Shown: one piece after another, positions 42,601 through 51,414 of the stretch | Numbering within the stretch: position 1 is the first letter of the stretch | Layout of the letters: each line of letters starts with the position of its first letter | Assembly: GCA_900318115.1 (NCBI GenBank) | Contig: ONJJ01000012.1 | Span: 1 to 64,000, forward strand | DNA length: 64,000 nt | DNA from: an uncultured Prevotellaceae bacterium | GTDB taxonomy: Bacteria > Bacteroidota > Bacteroidia > Bacteroidales > Bacteroidaceae | Direction of reading: 5' to 3' | Notes under the pieces: generated by a model | What the model saw: the letters and a program-made list of their open reading frames with translations, nothing else | Told to the model about the DNA's origin: nothing | The model's database searches: none | Program-made: the position numbers and the translations under genes

Positions 42601-44024
42601 AGGGCGAAAATGTGATTTCATACAACCTCTCTACCAACGAGATAACGGCAGTAGGTGCAGGTACGGCAAGACTTACCCTTACACAGCCGGCTACAGATAG
42701 TCACTATGGTGCAACAAAGAGTGTTACGGTAACGGTGTCGAAGTACAACCAGACGGTGAATTGGAACAACGACCTCGATGATGAAGCCCGAACGTTGGAA
42801 GTGGGTGTAAGCCCTGTGTTGACTACAAACAAAGCTACGGCATCCAGCGGACTGGATGTTACATATTCGTCCAGCAACCCTGCTGCTTTGGCAGTAGATG
42901 CCACGACGGGTGATCTGACAGCATTGTCCGGACCCGCCACGGTTACCATCACGGCAACGCAGGCTGGTAACTACAAGTATAAATCTGCAAGTATAACACG
43001 TACGTTCACCATTATACAGAAGGAGGAAGTAACCATAACAACAACCCTGTCAGAGTCTGGCACAAACTTTTTCCCCATTGGGAGTGATGATATCACCATA
43101 CGTCCCAGTGCTCCAGTAACGGTCAGCGCTCTTGTCATCACGGGGGACGAAGGTACATTGACCTCAACATTTGCCAGCAATACCTTTACACTACATGCTG
43201 TGAAGGAGGGAACCGTCACGCTGACGCTGACACGTGACGCTGATGATGGCTACTACGCATTGAGCAAGACATACACCATTCAGGTTATAAAGCCCGTTCT
43301 AGTGCTTGACCCTACAGAAACTCCCGTTATCGAATACGAGGACTATAGTCGTGTCACCCTCTCCCGCACCCTACCCGCCGGCTACTCCTCCCTCGCCCTA
43401 CCCTTCTCCACTACAATTACCACCTTAACTGGCCGCGCAGCGAATGCTAACGATTGGGTGGCGCAGTTGGAGACGGTGACGTATAGTCAGGCAGATGGAT
43501 ATACGTTACATTTCAACAAGGTGATGAGCGGTGACATCACGGCCAACCAGCCTTATATCCTGCATCTGGGTACAGAGGTGGTAAATCCGGTTTGGACAAA
43601 TGTCACACTTAGCGCCGCTACAGCTACAGAGATTACGGCCTCAGCTGGCTACGGAGACAATGTAGGTGCCATAGGTATCTATTCTGATTGGTCGATGACC
43701 TCGAATTTCACTGTCGGTACCAGCATGAACGGGAAGTACGGCGTGGTGAACAGTGCTGGCGGATTAAAGAAGGGCGGCAGCAGCGCAACGCTCAACGCCT
43801 TCTCCGCCTACATCACACCGCCCACAGGGTCTGCTGGAATAAAAGTGCGCTCAGCCTTCACCGACGAGTTCGGCACCAACACCTACATCAGCGGTCTGCC
43901 TGATGAAACCACAGGATTTGATAATGGTTGCCTATATGATCTGTCAGGTCGGAAAGTCTCTGCACGCACAGTTCCTGCCCGCGGTATATACTTGAACCAG
44001 GGCAGACGCATACTCATCAAGTAA
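39687..44024 (+). CDS. Giant secreted protein with InlB-like and Ig-like repeats
   Basis: 1445 residues with a signal peptide (residues 1-24, ending GEVWG). Residues about 60-310 hold repeats of the Listeria-Bacteroides (InlB B-repeat) type, for example TATFTATPKTGYEFQGWGTT and ATFTATPNANCTFEGWYEDA. Residues about 320-1190 contain Big_2-like Ig domains, e.g. VTYSSSNANVASVNATTGDV and NPAALAVDATTGDLTALS. The last 40 residues (FDNGCLYDLSGRKVSART, then GIYLNQGRRILIK) are a T9SS-like sorting tail. The role is probably adhesion or surface display. The gene is clearly richer in A/T than its neighbours except for its last ~700 bp, which suggests a mosaic origin. Confidence 0.85.
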   Translation: MKQRFQHIILLIILALAWSGEVWGYSSTKLNVSVSGGGLVAITSSTSAPAASAYQSSASLEQGRHGFFETQVTDYYYIWVKPNSGFQAVSMSGDFSSSETKASGQYYAVSFKGRTFVDDATKSVTITFKTTYNFSATATPNGSSYGTASASVSPTSVANTTSTSASSTATFTATPKTGYEFQGWGTTSTATSYESTENPYKPTINGIAGSTANKTLYAIFKPYFNFTVTANKINGSYGTVTQSVTSKVIGNPSDNSASTQATFTATPNANCTFEGWYEDAEHTKPASADNSYKNQTFKPTIINTSIGSTKTLTLYAYFKANQTLTWTHPDIVNIVNEVTTEGAAAATAKSAVTGTATELAVTYSSSNANVASVNATTGDVTGVSVPTAPGNIVTITARQAGNAEFNPVEATRQFTVINKYRAMYSPSFTVTADAATLYVGDTETITCTDTGEGFKYDSTDPTVVSISESNGVITLNALKVGTSTITLTQPPTTTHYAASAIYNITVTKVPNNLKFSLAATEALVDGTIAVTFTDQNNTGTPIVGAITEQTLSSGVNQSVNNETPVITYANGVITARNAGTAKITFSQAETAKYAGKTSSTYTITVSKYSNNIIATVTRNNVSSTDLKLKYGETATLSYTYENKTSTPTVSRHSGSYTTLSGSTITAGNTQGNDVYEIIQAETYKYEAGYASFTIRVNNTDEATGYVLYDDEEHGWSTISSYTTATLSGPADVLSYDAYKWWGGYNYFYVMTSTNNGSSWEQYDNPDLPTSYKHYPDNKLKENVNRIKFETRLGATSEKRVKNILVTRKTYVKESHDTTKDNLGTVLTGNTATSATITVSYSSTNGGNISIQSDNDNFVPSISTISVESNKKATSPGGTQYICGVDGTQTFTVTYTPDPKDLLTKDLNPETAVITIRDLFYTQTITLTATAAKRANTLAIIDDQSVKVDDVISNVYSSKNSDATITPTIENIEGENVISYNLSTNEITAVGAGTARLTLTQPATDSHYGATKSVTVTVSKYNQTVNWNNDLDDEARTLEVGVSPVLTTNKATASSGLDVTYSSSNPAALAVDATTGDLTALSGPATVTITATQAGNYKYKSASITRTFTIIQKEEVTITTTLSESGTNFFPIGSDDITIRPSAPVTVSALVITGDEGTLTSTFASNTFTLHAVKEGTVTLTLTRDADDGYYALSKTYTIQVIKPVLVLDPTETPVIEYEDYSRVTLSRTLPAGYSSLALPFSTTITTLTGRAANANDWVAQLETVTYSQADGYTLHFNKVMSGDITANQPYILHLGTEVVNPVWTNVTLSAATATEITASAGYGDNVGAIGIYSDWSMTSNFTVGTSMNGKYGVVNSAGGLKKGGSSATLNAFSAYITPPTGSAGIKVRSAFTDEFGTNTYISGLPDETTGFDNGCLYDLSGRKVSARTVPARGIYLNQGRRILIK

Positions 44025-44070
44025 ACGCACACACAACAGATTACGATACTTACATATAATTCCATCTACT

Positions 44071-47000
44071 ATGAAAAGATATTTATTTTACCTTTGGATG
44101 CTCGGTGCATCGACTTTGGCACTGACATCACTGACTTCCTGCAAGGACGAATATACTGGCGACAACGAAGATTTGCGCACGGAAATCGAAGCCAACAAGA
44201 GAGCTATCAATCAGATTTACTCTCTCTTAGGCGACGGCAGCTACATCAACAGCGTGACGAAGACGGCGAATGGCATTGCCATCAACATAACCACGAGCGC
44301 CGGAATACAGGTGACATACGAAATCACCAATGGAACGAATGGCATCAACGGCACAAATGGTGCCGATGGCACTCCCGGCACCGTGTGGACCATTGACGCC
44401 CAAGGCTATTGGGTGAAGGACGGCATGCCCACGTCATACAAGGCTATAGGCAACGACGGTACCAATGGCACTGACGGCAAAGATGGTGCTGACGGTAAAG
44501 ACGGTGCTGACGGAAAGGACGGTGCTGACGGAAAGGACGGCAATTACTATGTCCCCAACTACGAGACGGGCAACTTTGACATCTACGACGGCACCACGAA
44601 TCAGAAGATCGGGGATTCCGGCATCTCCTTCATGGTCCAGAATCAGCTGGCGGCTGTTGTCGACCAGAAGGGCAATATCGTTTTCACCAATGTGAAGATT
44701 GGAGAAGACTATGAGACCTACTCCGTGGCGATGAGCAATGTCTTGCGCGGATTCGTCTTCGAAAGAGATGAGATGGGACGAGTGTACATCGACGGCATCC
44801 CCGGCATCAGGAATCTCAAGTACGACTATAAGCCCCTGACCATCAACAGCAAGGACTCCAAGAGTGAAAACCTATCACAGGAAACGGCCATCCAGCGCGA
44901 CCCCTCGACCTATGCCTATTACCACGTGAATCCGGCCAATGCGGACTTCAACCTGATCAAGGATCACCTGCAGTTTGTGGTGAAGGCCGATGCGGAGTAC
45001 GTGAAGACCCGCTCCGCGTCCTCCAACCTGAGACTGGCAGCAGAGGCCGTGGAACTGAAGGAAGGCATCTTGAAGGTGAAAGTCATCGCCAGCGGCACTC
45101 CTGCCACAGGCGACAACATCTCCGTAGCCGCACTGCAGTCCGTGGCCGTGAAAGATACGATTACCTCAGACTACGTCACCGTGTGCAATACCGAGGTCGA
45201 TTTGCGCATAGCCATCAAAGGCAGTACGGACAAAGACCTCAGAACCCAGATCAATGCTGCCGACCCGCTGGCCTACGCACCCGTGAAGACGCTTAGGGCC
45301 TGGGAAGACTATGCTGCCGCCGGCAATGTGGACATCACCCTGCCCTACGACGGACAGCTGGACCTGAACCAAGTGTTTGTGGTCCACGACACGAAGAACA
45401 AGCACTTCGAGTACACTCCGGAGAACCTGGACATGAAATGGAAGTTCGAAATCGTCAGGAACTATAAGGTGGGCGAAACAGCCACCGTGCTCCATACGAA
45501 CAATGCAGTCGTAGCCGTGCAGCCCACCGACCAGGCAGACTTCGTCAGCCTCAGCGAAGACGGCATTCTGACCGCCAGAGTCTACGACGACACCCGGAAA
45601 GACGCCGCCATCGGACGAAAACCACTCCTGCGCATCAGCCTGATGGACGGAACACGAGCCGTGCAGGTAGCCTACGCCCGCGTGGAGATCGGGGGACATC
45701 AGAGCGCTCCTGCTGCTACCCGAAAGGAGGGCATCGTCGTCAAGGCCATCGACCCGACCAATCCCGCAGGAGGATACAAACTCGCCTACGAATGCGGCAA
45801 GTTCAAATATGCCGTGACCACTCCCGAAATCATCAACGAGGAACTCTACAACGCCGTAGGCATGAGTCATGAGGAGTTCCACCGGCTCTATCCCACGTTT
45901 GATGCCCTGAACACCGCCCCAGGAACCGTCGGCAAGGTGTACGAAGTCCAAGAGAACCGCACACAGTACAACCACGCCTCGACGCAACTCCTGCAGTGGG
46001 AAGTCAGCAACAAGGAAATCTTCGACAATGCAGGCAAGACAATCAGCCACCGAGTCCGCTATCTGAAGGATGCTACCACCTACGTGGAAGTCATCCTGCA
46101 GGCCGAGGTGGAAGACATCAAGAAGGTGTTCAACGTAGGCATCGAGGACTTCATCAACGAATACTGGGAGAACAACTTTGCTAACGCCAACTTCAACGTG
46201 GCCGTTCCATTATCGACAACGGACGTTGACCCCAACCACTGCGTATTCGTCAACGACCTGAACTCCCCGTTCATCGTCAAGGCCGACGGCATACTGCGCC
46301 TGCGCGATGACAGACAAGGAGTCGTAGATTACATCGACTACATCTTCAACAAAGCGGAGATGGAGCGCATCACCCAAATCCCCCATGAGAAGGAAGAACT
46401 GGGAGCAGTCCCCGTGAGGTTCGAGGTCAGCGCAGACGGGCTGACGCTCAGAGCCACCGTCGACGGGGTGAAGGAGGTCATCGCCACCATCGACAACGAC
46501 CACTCGCTCACCCCCTACAACCGGGTCACCTACAGCAAGACCAGCGATGTGGCCAAGAAGCTGCTGAACACCAATAACATGTACGCACTGTTCTCCGTCA
46601 AGGGCTACATCTGCAATGATCCCGAACGCCCGGTGACCATCACCTTCAATGGGCAGGAATACTTCAAGGCCAGGTTCGCACGCCCCGTGCAGCTCGCACC
46701 CACTTCCGTGAGGGGATTCGTCGATGCCGTGGACTATGGACAGCCCGGCTCCTACATCCAGCTCGAAGACGTCATAGCTCCCACTGACTGGCGCGGACGT
46801 CCGTTCTCCAGCCACAACAACTACTGGTACTTCTACGGACGCACTGCCAGCCCCGCATTCGACGTAAGAGTGGTCAACCCGCAGGATTCTGAATGTGACC
46901 TCAATGGAGTGCGCCAGGTGCTGCCGCCGACCATCATCCTGGAGACTCAGCCCAGCGGATGGAATGGAATCACAACCCCGTGGAACTTCGGGTGCATCAC

Positions 47001-47124
47001 CTACAAGAACAACGGCACCACCGTGTTGAGCCGATTCAACATCTTCGTCCAAGTGAAGGTTGAATACGGTTGGGGCACCATCCACGAGCTGGTGACGATA
47101 CCCGTGGAACCCTACCACGAGTAA
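44071..47124 (+). CDS. Giant surface lipoprotein with DUF4988-like N-terminus and collagen-like repeat
   Basis: 1017 residues. The lipobox is SLTSC (Cys24). A short coiled-coil (DLRTEIEANKRAINQIYSLL) is followed by NSVTKTANGIAINITTSAG, the pattern of DUF4988 domains found at the N-terminus of Bacteroidales surface lipoproteins and PL29 lyases. Collagen-like Gly-X-Y triplets (GKDGADGKDGADGKDG) follow at residues about 130-152. The remaining ~840 residues are beta-rich and not recognised. No catalytic motif is visible. It starts 46 nt after the 1445-aa gene and probably shares its transcript; a hairpin follows the stop. Confidence 0.8.
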   Translation: MKRYLFYLWMLGASTLALTSLTSCKDEYTGDNEDLRTEIEANKRAINQIYSLLGDGSYINSVTKTANGIAINITTSAGIQVTYEITNGTNGINGTNGADGTPGTVWTIDAQGYWVKDGMPTSYKAIGNDGTNGTDGKDGADGKDGADGKDGADGKDGNYYVPNYETGNFDIYDGTTNQKIGDSGISFMVQNQLAAVVDQKGNIVFTNVKIGEDYETYSVAMSNVLRGFVFERDEMGRVYIDGIPGIRNLKYDYKPLTINSKDSKSENLSQETAIQRDPSTYAYYHVNPANADFNLIKDHLQFVVKADAEYVKTRSASSNLRLAAEAVELKEGILKVKVIASGTPATGDNISVAALQSVAVKDTITSDYVTVCNTEVDLRIAIKGSTDKDLRTQINAADPLAYAPVKTLRAWEDYAAAGNVDITLPYDGQLDLNQVFVVHDTKNKHFEYTPENLDMKWKFEIVRNYKVGETATVLHTNNAVVAVQPTDQADFVSLSEDGILTARVYDDTRKDAAIGRKPLLRISLMDGTRAVQVAYARVEIGGHQSAPAATRKEGIVVKAIDPTNPAGGYKLAYECGKFKYAVTTPEIINEELYNAVGMSHEEFHRLYPTFDALNTAPGTVGKVYEVQENRTQYNHASTQLLQWEVSNKEIFDNAGKTISHRVRYLKDATTYVEVILQAEVEDIKKVFNVGIEDFINEYWENNFANANFNVAVPLSTTDVDPNHCVFVNDLNSPFIVKADGILRLRDDRQGVVDYIDYIFNKAEMERITQIPHEKEELGAVPVRFEVSADGLTLRATVDGVKEVIATIDNDHSLTPYNRVTYSKTSDVAKKLLNTNNMYALFSVKGYICNDPERPVTITFNGQEYFKARFARPVQLAPTSVRGFVDAVDYGQPGSYIQLEDVIAPTDWRGRPFSSHNNYWYFYGRTASPAFDVRVVNPQDSECDLNGVRQVLPPTIILETQPSGWNGITTPWNFGCITYKNNGTTVLSRFNIFVQVKVEYGWGTIHELVTIPVEPYHE
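44465..44543. repeat. 18-bp tandem repeat encoding GKDGAD
   Basis: Four near-identical units of about 18 bp (GACGGTAAAGACGGTGCT type) lie inside the 1017-aa lipoprotein gene and encode the collagen-like run. Repeat number may vary between strains. Confidence 0.9.
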
Positions 47125-47160
47125 CACATTTGCGACATCGGCAGAGGTTACGACAAAGAA

Positions 47161-47195
47161 GCGAGGAGGGTGGCCTCAAAGGGACACCCTCCTCG
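47161..47195. terminator. Hairpin between convergent genes
   Basis: CGAGGAGGGTG (47162-47172) pairs with CACCCTCCTCG (47185-47195), 11 bp, loop 12 nt. It has no clear T-run. It may end both the lipoprotein transcript and pfkA. Confidence 0.65.
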
Positions 47196-47292
47196 TTGAC
47201 TCACTCCTATTCCAGCCTCAACGTTTCACCACGCCGACATGGGGTTATGTGGCTTCGCCGGGTGCTTTCGAGTGGTTATGCACAAAGGAGCC

Positions 47293-48270
47293 TCAGAGGC
47301 TGAGGACTTCGAGGGCGGTGATGAGTTCGCGCTTCAGGGGTTTGTCGGACTTCACGGCGCTGGAGAAGGGGACATAGACGACTTCGTCATTCTTGATGCC
47401 GACCATCACGTTGCGCTGTCCGTCCATGAAGGCGTTGATGGCTCCTACGCCGAGGCGCGAAGCGAGGATGCGATCCTGCGCCGAGGGCGAGCCGCCACGC
47501 TGGAGATGACCCAGAATGGAGACACGCACGTCGAACTCGGGATATTCATTGCGCACGCGTTCGGCATAGTACATGGCTCCGCACTTGGGGCTCTCCGAGA
47601 CGATGACGATGGAGCTGGACTTGCTCTTGCGGATGCCACGCCCGATGAACTGGGCAAGCTGGTCCACTGCGGTGTTGTCCTCAGGGATGATAGCAGCCTC
47701 AGCCCCAGCTGCGATGGCAGAGTTCTGAGCGAGGAAGCCGGCATCGCGCCCCATCACTTCCACGAAGAAGATACGCTCGTGGGAGTTGGCGGTGTCGCGA
47801 ATCTTGTCCACGCATTCCATGATGGTGTTCAGCGACGTGTCGTAGCCGATGGTGAGGTCTGTGCCGTTGAGGTCGTTGTCGATGGTGCCAGGCAGGCCGA
47901 TGCAAGGAACGTCATACTCGGCAGCGAACAGACGTGCACCGGTCAGCGAACCGTTGCCGCCGATGATGACCAGCGCATCGATTCCTGCTTCGACCATGTT
48001 GTCGTAAGCCCGCTTGCGCCCTTCCTCTGTCATGAAGTCCTTGGAACGTGCGGTCTTCAGGATGGTGCCTCCGCGGCCAATGATTCCGGACACGCTCTCG
48101 GTCGTGAACTCCTTGAATTCCTTATGGATAAGTCCTTCGTAGCCGCGATAGATTCCCTTGATGCGGAATCCGTTGGCAATGCCTGCACGCGTGACTGCGC
48201 GAATAGCAGCATTCATTCCGGGGGAATCTCCCCCGGAAGTGAGAATGCCAATACATTTAATCTGTCTCAT
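47293..48270 (-). CDS. pfkA: ATP-dependent 6-phosphofructokinase
   Basis: 325 residues. It phosphorylates fructose 6-phosphate, the committed step of glycolysis. Signatures: [19 protein letters not shown] (N-terminal nucleotide loop), [26 protein letters not shown] (residues 103-116), [20 protein letters not shown] (catalytic TIDND) and [16 protein letters not shown]. The usual GGDGS metal-binding Asp is Asn here (GGNGS, Asn106), with Gly107 after it as in ATP users. This variant is, as far as I recall, common in Bacteroidota enzymes. It lies 29 nt downstream of the Gly/Ser-rich protein gene on the same strand. Confidence 0.95.
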   Translation of the reverse strand: MRQIKCIGILTSGGDSPGMNAAIRAVTRAGIANGFRIKGIYRGYEGLIHKEFKEFTTESVSGIIGRGGTILKTARSKDFMTEEGRKRAYDNMVEAGIDALVIIGGNGSLTGARLFAAEYDVPCIGLPGTIDNDLNGTDLTIGYDTSLNTIMECVDKIRDTANSHERIFFVEVMGRDAGFLAQNSAIAAGAEAAIIPEDNTAVDQLAQFIGRGIRKSKSSSIVIVSESPKCGAMYYAERVRNEYPEFDVRVSILGHLQRGGSPSAQDRILASRLGVGAINAFMDGQRNVMVGIKNDEVVYVPFSSAVKSDKPLKRELITALEVLSL

Positions 48271-48299
48271 ATTGGTAAGAATTATTGCATGAATGTCTG

Positions 48300-49127
48300 T
48301 TAGCGTCCTCCACGTCCGCCACCGCTGGTGTTGCCTCCGCGAGAGGAACCATTGCCACCGCTGGTGTTGCCTCCGCGAGAGCTGCCGGAAGTAGCGTTGC
48401 CTCGCGAGCTACCGGAGTTGGTGGTCGTGGTGGTGCTGCTGCCCGAGCGGGAGGAGGAGTTGCTGTTGATAGTGCCCTGAGAGCGAGTACTGCTGCCGCC
48501 GTCGGCACGTCCGCGGACGCTGCCGCTGTTGCTGCTGCCGGCACTTCCAGAGGACGGAGTTCCGATGCTGTAGCTGGGTCTGTTCTTGTTGCCAGAGGGG
48601 CGTCCGCTGCCCTGGGGTGCGGGGGCAGAACTGCCGTAGCGCTGGGGACCTACGTTGTTCGAGGGCTGGTGGAAATCACGACCCTGGTAGTAGCTGACGT
48701 GGCCGGCGTTGTGTCCGCCTCGATAGGAGCCATAGATGGCAGGACGCTCGTAGTAGAAGAAGTTCTTGCGGGTGTAGCGACTGCGCAGGGAGAGGGCAAA
48801 GCGGTGGCCGCTGACCCAGACCATGGGGCGATAGAAGTCCACGATCTGGCAGTAGCGCTCCCACTGCCAGGGGCTGAGGACGTAGCGGAGGTCAGCATTG
48901 CGACGCATCCAGAAGACGCCGTCCACGTCGGCATAGGAATTCAGGCCGAGCAGATAGTCGAGGTTGATCTCATAGACGGCTTCGTACTGCGAGAGGCTGA
49001 GGTTGAGTTCATAGGCCATCTTGTCGGAGAGGAAGAGGGCCTCCTTGCGAGCCTTGGAGAAGCTCATGGCTGCGGCCGAGGCAACTATCGTCACCATCAG
49101 GACCAGGGACATCATTAAACGCTTCAT
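48300..49127 (-). CDS. Secreted protein with Ser/Gly/Arg-rich low-complexity tail
   Basis: 275 residues with a signal peptide (residues 1-20, ending ASAAA). Residues 22-130 are a compact conserved-looking part: [40 protein letters not shown] and [20 protein letters not shown], similar in flavour to helical periplasmic stress or metal-binding proteins. From residue 165 the chain is low complexity ([30 protein letters not shown]), encoded by short tandem DNA repeats. I do not recognise a named family. pfkA follows. It may be a surface or matrix protein; the basic tail could bind polyanions. Confidence 0.75.
   Translation of the reverse strand: MKRLMMSLVLMVTIVASAAAMSFSKARKEALFLSDKMAYELNLSLSQYEAVYEINLDYLLGLNSYADVDGVFWMRRNADLRYVLSPWQWERYCQIVDFYRPMVWVSGHRFALSLRSRYTRKNFFYYERPAIYGSYRGGHNAGHVSYYQGRDFHQPSNNVGPQRYGSSAPAPQGSGRPSGNKNRPSYSIGTPSSGSAGSSNSGSVRGRADGGSSTRSQGTINSNSSSRSGSSTTTTTNSGSSRGNATSGSSRGGNTSGGNGSSRGGNTSGGGRGGR
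48301..48390. repeat. Tandem repeat encoding the [10 protein letters not shown] tail
   Basis: Two to three imperfect copies of a ~36-bp unit (GGTGTTGCCTCCGCGAGAGG) at the 3' end of the secreted-protein gene. Confidence 0.75.
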
Positions 49128-49273
49128 ATCAGTTCGTTTTTAAGGGTTTGACTTCGTGTTATCGTGCCTCATTCGGGGCTTTTCTGTTGTTTTCTGCTGC
49201 AAAGGAACACATTTTCTGCGACATGACAAAGGAAAATGCCCGAAAAAAGCGAGGAAAAGCCCTATAAACAATA

Positions 49274-49302
49274 GAGGATGCCCCTCGACTGGGGACATCC
49301 TC
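49274..49302 (-). terminator. Probable rpsA terminator
   Basis: GAGGATGCCCC pairs with GGGGACATCCTC (one bulge) across a 6-nt loop, 44 nt past the rpsA stop. On the minus strand it is followed by TATTGTTTAT. Confidence 0.7.
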
Positions 49303-49345
49303 CAAAGTATTAATAATGTTTGCGCGTGTGCGCACGTGAAGACGC

Positions 49346-51148
49346 TTACTCTTCGCCCTGCTCCATCTTAGCCTTCAGGGCTGCCAGTGCGTCGATGTCA
49401 CCGAGAGTGGTGCTTGCAGCCTGGTTCTGGATGACGGGCTGCTCCTCACGGGGCTTGGCGGGACGCTTGGCAGCAGAGCGCTCTGCCTTGCGTGCTTCGC
49501 GAGCTTCGCGGCGTGCCTCGTCTTCGAAGATGCGGCTGTGGCTGAGGATGATGCGCTTGCTGTCCTTGTTGAACTCAATCACCTTGAAGGGAAGCTTCTC
49601 GCCCTGCTGAGCCTGACTGCCATCTTCCTTGACGAGGTGCTTGGGAGTAGCGAAGCCTTCCACACCGTACTCGAGCTGGATGACGGCACCCTTGTCGAGC
49701 ATCTCGGTGATGGTTCCTTCGTGAACGCTGTCCACGGTGAACACGGTCTCGAAGACATCCCAGGGGTTCTCCTCGAGCTGCTTGTGGCCGAGGCTGAGGC
49801 GACGGTTGTCCTTGTCGATTTCGAGGACAACGACCTCGATGTTATCACCAATCTTGGTGAACTCGCTGGGGTGCTTGACCTTCTTTGTCCAGCTGAGGTC
49901 GCTGATGTGGATGAGTCCGTCCACACCTTCTTCGATCTCAACGAAGACGCCGAAGTTGGTGAAGTTGCGGACGCGGGCAGTGTGCTTGCTGCCGACGGGG
50001 TAGCGCTGCTCGATGTTCTCCCAGGGATCTTCCTTCAGCTGCTTGATGCCGAGGGACATCTTGCGCTCCTCGCGGTCGAGGGTGAGGATGACGGCTTCGA
50101 CCTCGTCGCCCACCTTCATGAAGTCCTGAGCGCTGCGCAGGTGCTGGCTCCAAGACATCTCGCTGACGTGGATGAGTCCTTCGACGCCGGGAGCAATCTC
50201 GATGAATGCGCCGTAGTCGGCCATGACGACGACCTTGCCCTTGACGTGGTCGCCCACCTTGAGGTTGGGATCGAGAGCGTCCCAGGGATGGGGAGTGAGC
50301 TGCTTGAGGCCGAGGGCGATGCGCTTCTTCTCCTCATCGAAGTCGAGGATGACGACGTTGAGCTTCTGGTCGAGCTCCACCACCTCATGCGGATCGCTGA
50401 CGCGTCCCCAGCTGAGGTCTGTGATGTGGATGAGTCCGTCGACACCACCCAGGTCGATGAACACGCCGTAGGAGGTGATGTTCTTGACGGTACCCTCGAG
50501 CACCTGGCCCTTCTCGAGCTTGGAGATGATTTCCTTCTTCTGAGCCTCGAGTTCTGCCTCGATGAGAGCCTTGTGGCTGACGACGACGTTGCGGTATTCC
50601 TGGTTGATCTTGACGACCTTGAATTCCATGGTCTTGCCGACGAATACGTCGTAGTCGCGGATGGGCTTGACATCGATCTGGCTGCCGGGCAGGAATGCCT
50701 CGATGCCGAAGACATCGACGATCATGCCACCCTTGGTGCGGCACTTGACGAAGCCCTTGATGATTTCCTCGTTCTCCAGGGCGGCATTGACGCGCTCCCA
50801 GCTCTTGGTGGCGCGAGCCTTCTTGTGGGAGAGAATGAGCTGACCTTTCTTGTCTTCCTGATTTTCGATGTAAACCTCAACTTTGTCGCCGACGGCGAGT
50901 TCGGGGTTGTAGCGGAACTCGCTGACGGGGATGATGCCGTCGCTCTTGTAGCCAATGTTGACGACAACCTCGCGCTTGTTGATGCTGATGACGGTGCCTT
51001 CCACGACATCGTGGTCGTTGACACCCGTGAGGCTCTTCTCGTAAGCCTCTTCCTGTTGTGCCAGACTCTGTTCGGTCTGAGCGGTGCCTTTCTCGTAGCC
51101 TTCCCAATCGAAGTCTTCGAGGGGCTGGATGTTTGTTAAGTTAGACAT
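49346..51148 (-). CDS. rpsA: 30S ribosomal protein S1
   Basis: 600 residues. It binds mRNA on the small subunit and helps initiation. Six S1 (OB-fold) repeats are readable, for example VVEGTVISINKREVVVNIGY, VLEGTVKNITSYGVFIDLGG with VDGLIHITDLSWGR, HVKGKVVVMADYGAFIEIAP, and later HTARVRNFTNFGVFVEIEEG and VHEGTITEMLDKGAVIQLEY. The C-terminus is a basic, Ala-rich extension (RREAREARKAERSAAKRPAK) with a short acidic end. Length fits Bacteroidota S1. A TACCTTTG promoter lies about 66 nt upstream. Confidence 0.97.
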   Translation of the reverse strand: MSNLTNIQPLEDFDWEGYEKGTAQTEQSLAQQEEAYEKSLTGVNDHDVVEGTVISINKREVVVNIGYKSDGIIPVSEFRYNPELAVGDKVEVYIENQEDKKGQLILSHKKARATKSWERVNAALENEEIIKGFVKCRTKGGMIVDVFGIEAFLPGSQIDVKPIRDYDVFVGKTMEFKVVKINQEYRNVVVSHKALIEAELEAQKKEIISKLEKGQVLEGTVKNITSYGVFIDLGGVDGLIHITDLSWGRVSDPHEVVELDQKLNVVILDFDEEKKRIALGLKQLTPHPWDALDPNLKVGDHVKGKVVVMADYGAFIEIAPGVEGLIHVSEMSWSQHLRSAQDFMKVGDEVEAVILTLDREERKMSLGIKQLKEDPWENIEQRYPVGSKHTARVRNFTNFGVFVEIEEGVDGLIHISDLSWTKKVKHPSEFTKIGDNIEVVVLEIDKDNRRLSLGHKQLEENPWDVFETVFTVDSVHEGTITEMLDKGAVIQLEYGVEGFATPKHLVKEDGSQAQQGEKLPFKVIEFNKDSKRIILSHSRIFEDEARREAREARKAERSAAKRPAKPREEQPVIQNQAASTTLGDIDALAALKAKMEQGEE

Positions 51149-51414
51149 AGAGTTAATTAAAAAATGAGTAATAATTTACTGGTTAGACTTTATGTTGTTT
51201 TGAAAGTCGGCCGCAAAGGTACAAAAAAAGTTTAGGATTTCGTGTTAGATGTTTTGAGTTTTTTTGTTTTCTCTGTGCTTTTTCCGTACTTTTTCTTAGA
51301 AAAAGCCCTTAAATGACAATTGGCCACGCATTTTTGCGCAGCCAATCGTCGAATCTCGCATGTTTTCTTCGTCCGGATTCAAAAATTCAGACGTCCTAAT
51401 TCCGTCCTCTCTGG
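51149..51414. other. Gap between rpsA and the zinc-ribbon gene
   Basis: 266 bp. It holds the rpsA promoter (51214-51221, minus) and an A/T-rich stretch. An interrupted hairpin, ATTGGCCACGCA / GCGCAGCCAAT (51319-51346), may terminate the zinc-ribbon transcript. No gene is seen. Confidence 0.5.
51214..51221 (-). promoter_or_regulatory. Putative rpsA promoter (TACCTTTG)
   Basis: Minus-strand TACCTTTG; no clear -33 box. Confidence 0.65.
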
